A stretch of 64,000 nucleotides of DNA from Cricetomys ansorgei (lineage: Eukaryota > Chordata > Mammalia > Rodentia > Nesomyidae): positions 372,001-436,000 of the forward strand of contig JAMJFZ010000070.1 in assembly GCA_026225945.1 (NCBI GenBank), read 5' to 3'. Position numbers and translations under genes: made by a program. Below are positions 60,861 to 64,000 of this stretch, piece after piece. Each line of letters starts with the position of its first letter. The stretch's first letter is position 1. Below the pieces are notes generated by a model. It was not told the origin of the DNA. It worked only from the letters and a program-made list of their open reading frames with translations, and did not search any database.

Positions 60861-61424
60861 TTTATGCATCTGGGATGGCTCTCTTTGGGCATTCAGCTAC
60901 TGAGTATATCAGACAGGTTGTGGGGTGTGGCTTGTAGGTGACTGAAGTGGTTCAAGTTGGAGGTTAGAGCAGGGATAGGGTTACAGATGCTTGTTAGGCT
61001 CAGAACTTGTGGAGCACAGACCATGGGGTCCTCAATTACACTGCAATGAGACACTATCTCCCATAATGGGTGCTAGGAGGTTTAGAAAATGCTTTCTCAT
61101 TCCAATGGAATGCTTCAGAAAACACAAGACAATCTGTAGGACAGCAGAGAGCACTCAGAAACAAAAAAATAGACTTTTGGGACAGGGACTTGAATCTGTC
61201 CCTTTATGTTCAAGCAAGTACATTCTTACTTAGACCTTCGCAGAAATCCTGCTGCAGTCTACTCTACTCCACACTCCAAATTGAGCACTAAAGCTGCAAC
61301 GACAGACTTGGGTGTGATGAGGCTAAGTGACCATGGACACAAACAACCATCTAGGTAAAGGATTCCTGACAAGAAGGCTCTCCTAGACTAACATTTGACA
61401 CACAGAGTTTCAAGGAATGTCTAT
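60861..61424 (+). other. Shared block of unit B
   Basis: Near-copy of 50304-50879 with scattered substitutions and small indels. Confidence 0.5.
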
Positions 61425-64000
61425 TCTTTCCACCTATGATGTCATACATTGGCCTTGATGGTGTCACATCAACTTATTTATGATATCAGTTCATTTTGAT
61501 TAGGATATCATATTTTACATTGACATTTTACTTAATATCAACTATGACATCTGTTCCTCGGAAATAAAGCATCACATCCGTATAATTGGTCAACCAAAAC
61601 TGATGTCACATCCTTCCTTTGATGATCTCATATATTTACACATTACATCGTGGTAATTACATTATCATAATAATGATGCAATTTTCTAGCCAGTTTGATA
61701 TCATATTGATAATTGATGCCCATCATGCAAATCATGCTTTCATGTCCTTCCAAGTCTGTTGTCATGTCATTCCTATTATGATGTCATGTACTCTTATTAT
61801 TGGTTTCACATCTACCAGGTATTTGTGTTACTTTGTTCCACTTATGAAGTCATAACTTTCTATTGATGGTGCCACATAATCCCAATTAAGGGGTCACATG
61901 CTTCATACTGTGACATGTCACTTGCTTCTTAAGCTCCCTTTTAATTGTGTGGTTACATTTTGTTGAAGGTATCACATCTTCACAATTATGAAATCCTTCC
62001 AAATATCCTTTTATATAATTCTTGTTATGATATCATTTATTTACATGGTTGATATCACATCATAACAATTACAATGTCAGTTTTTTTCATTTTTGCTGTT
62101 CTATATGTCCTTTGATGATATTATATTATCCCAACTATGCTGTCATGTCCTTCCAATATTCATGTAATCTGTAACAATATGATGTCATATATTTACCTTG
62201 CTGTCACATCATCATGATTATGTGGCTGATTTTATAAATTATGATGCCAATTATTTACATTATTTTGCTACATAATCCTGATTATAAAATCATATCCTTC
62301 CAATTAGCACACCTTTTCCTTTCAGTTATGTCAGACATTTTGGTTGATTGTGTTACATCATCACAATTATGATGCCAGTTATTTCGAATTAGGCTGTTAC
62401 ATACTTCAAGTTAGTATTTCATACATTTTCTTCCCTTTACTTTTGCATGTATTTTCATTGATATGCTTTTATCACATCACCCCATATATGTAACTTTCTG
62501 TTCATTATGTTATTATATATTTTCACTGTTTATGACATATTATCACAATTATTATGTTATTTTCTTCACGTTATATTATATACTGATATATAAGATGTCA
62601 CATAACCCAAATTATGTTGTCATTTCTGTCTAAATATCACATAATTTACTTCAAATTGTGATATAACACACTTACCGTCATAATGTCACATCCTACCAAT
62701 TATGAAATCATTTCCTTCCAGTTATGCTGCTATACTTTTCTTTTATTATTTAATTTGTTTACATTGATGATATCATTGGAATTAAATATTGGTTTCTTTC
62801 AATTATGGTGTCATATATTGACAGTGATGATGGTACATGATCCATATTATTCTGCCAGTTATCACATCGTTTTCCTTCCAATTGTGGTCGAACATCCTTA
62901 AGAATGATTGCATCACATCTCAATAATGATGGCAGTTCTTTCCATTTATGCTGTCATATATTTTATTATTATGTCATATATTTACACTGTTGACATCACA
63001 TCATCTTAATTATCGTATCAATTTATTCCATTTATGTTGTCATATATTGATATTGAATATGTCATATCAAGCCAATTTATTTTAAATTTATTACAAATTT
63101 ATGTCACTTCCTTATTGGGATGTCATATATTTACATTGTTGATGTAAACTTCTCACAATTATGATGTTAGTTTGCCCCAATATGGTCCCATATAGTTACT
63201 CTGCCAATGACACATAATTTCAATTATCATTTCATATGCTCCAATTATAACATCATTTCCTACCAATTGAGATATAACATAATTTCATTGATGGTGTCAC
63301 ATAATTATGTTGACAGCACTTTCATATAATGTCATTTCTTATTCTGATGCCATTTATTTATATTGTTTGCATAAAATCATACTGACTGTGATGTGCTTTC
63401 TTCTAATAAGGTGTCTTATATATACATGGTTGATGTCCAATCATTATTAGGATGTCAGTTTCATCCAATTTTGGTGACATATGTACACTGATTATACTAT
63501 TTTGATCCATATTAAGATGCTTTACCTTTACAATATTACATCTTTTCCTTCCAATTGTGACGTCTCCACATCTTATTGATGGTGTCAATTCATTCATATT
63601 ATGATGTAAGTTCTTCCAAATTTAGCTGTAAAATCATTCATAATATGATATCATACATATACTTTGTTGATATTTGTCACTACAATTATGTTGTTGCCTT
63701 ATATTTTTGTCATACAACTTATATTATGATGACTTATATTTACATGGCTGTAGTCACATCATGATGTGACTTTTATGATGTCAATATATGCCAATTATAA
63801 TGTCATATATTTACAAGATTCATGTCAAAATTTTTGTCAGCTTCTTCCAATCGTGATATCTTTTAATGCAATTGATGATGTAATCTAATCCGCATTATGA
63901 TGTCCCATCCTTCAATTATCATGTCATATTCTTCAAATTGTGATGTCTCAGATCAACTTTGATAATATCAAGTCATCAGAATTATGATGAAAGTTCCCAC
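61425..64000. repeat. TGATGTCA-rich satellite, running off the window
   Basis: The longest block (at least 2.5 kb). The first 1.2 kb aligns with the satellite of unit A and the rest has no partner in the window. Typical words are ATGATGTCATATATTTACAT, GTTGATGTCACATCAT, CACAATTATGATGTCAGTT and CCAATTATGCTGTCATAT. Short frames here are repeat reading only. Confidence 0.85.

Larger units (their letters stand above)
52082..62640 (+). repeat. Tandem duplication unit B (10.6 kb)
   Basis: Copy of 41892-52081 in direct orientation. The left edge is fused to the satellite of unit A. At the right edge homology with unit A ends (TAAATATCACATA near 62640) and satellite continues without a break, so the right flank is the ancestral context. 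The 54283-55360 segment is absent from A but has relatives in the older copy at 41000-41700. Confidence 0.9.

Overview
The window is AT-rich mammalian intergenic DNA from a murid rodent. It carries rodent-only SINEs (B1, B2/B3, ID and B4-like), several decayed rodent L1 copies and an IAP-like betaretroviral provirus. I cannot decide between mouse, rat and a relative from sequence alone. I see no intact host protein gene, tRNA, rRNA or CRISPR array. Almost every open frame outside the provirus is short and without recognisable motifs.

Layout. 1-1690 and about 13455-15150 are arms of an inverted duplication, roughly 85 % identical by eye. Between them lie two B1s, a GC-rich LTR-like block (4800-5337), a 123-bp tandem triplication (5750-6125), a long decayed L1 (about 6880-11255) and an L1-associated fragment. 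16150-23190 looks like a very diverged, otherwise unexplained tandem array.

23398-30156 is the one element with recognisable genes. It is a 6.76-kb provirus with 6-bp target-site duplications (GACAGT), LTRs differing at 5 of about 298 sites plus one 3-bp gap, a tRNA-Phe-type primer site, gag, a dUTPase-protease, pol and only a stub of env. Gag has an in-frame hydrophobic N-terminal extension in front of an MGN myristoylation-type start. The gag-pro border has a textbook -1 frameshift signal: A AAA AAC, an 8-nt spacer and a 7-bp GC stem. Frameshifts, two in-frame TGA codons and a catalytic Asp-to-Asn change make this copy defective.

From about 37.8 kb to the end the window is a nested tandem structure. 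Two 10-kb units (A 41892-52081, B 52082-about 62640) each hold a SINE cluster, the same doubly truncated L1, a short conserved block and a degenerate satellite rich in TGATGTCA/TGTCATAT words. A third, older partial copy lies at about 40050-41700, and an older stretch of the satellite at 37785-38625. The satellite runs off the right edge of the window.
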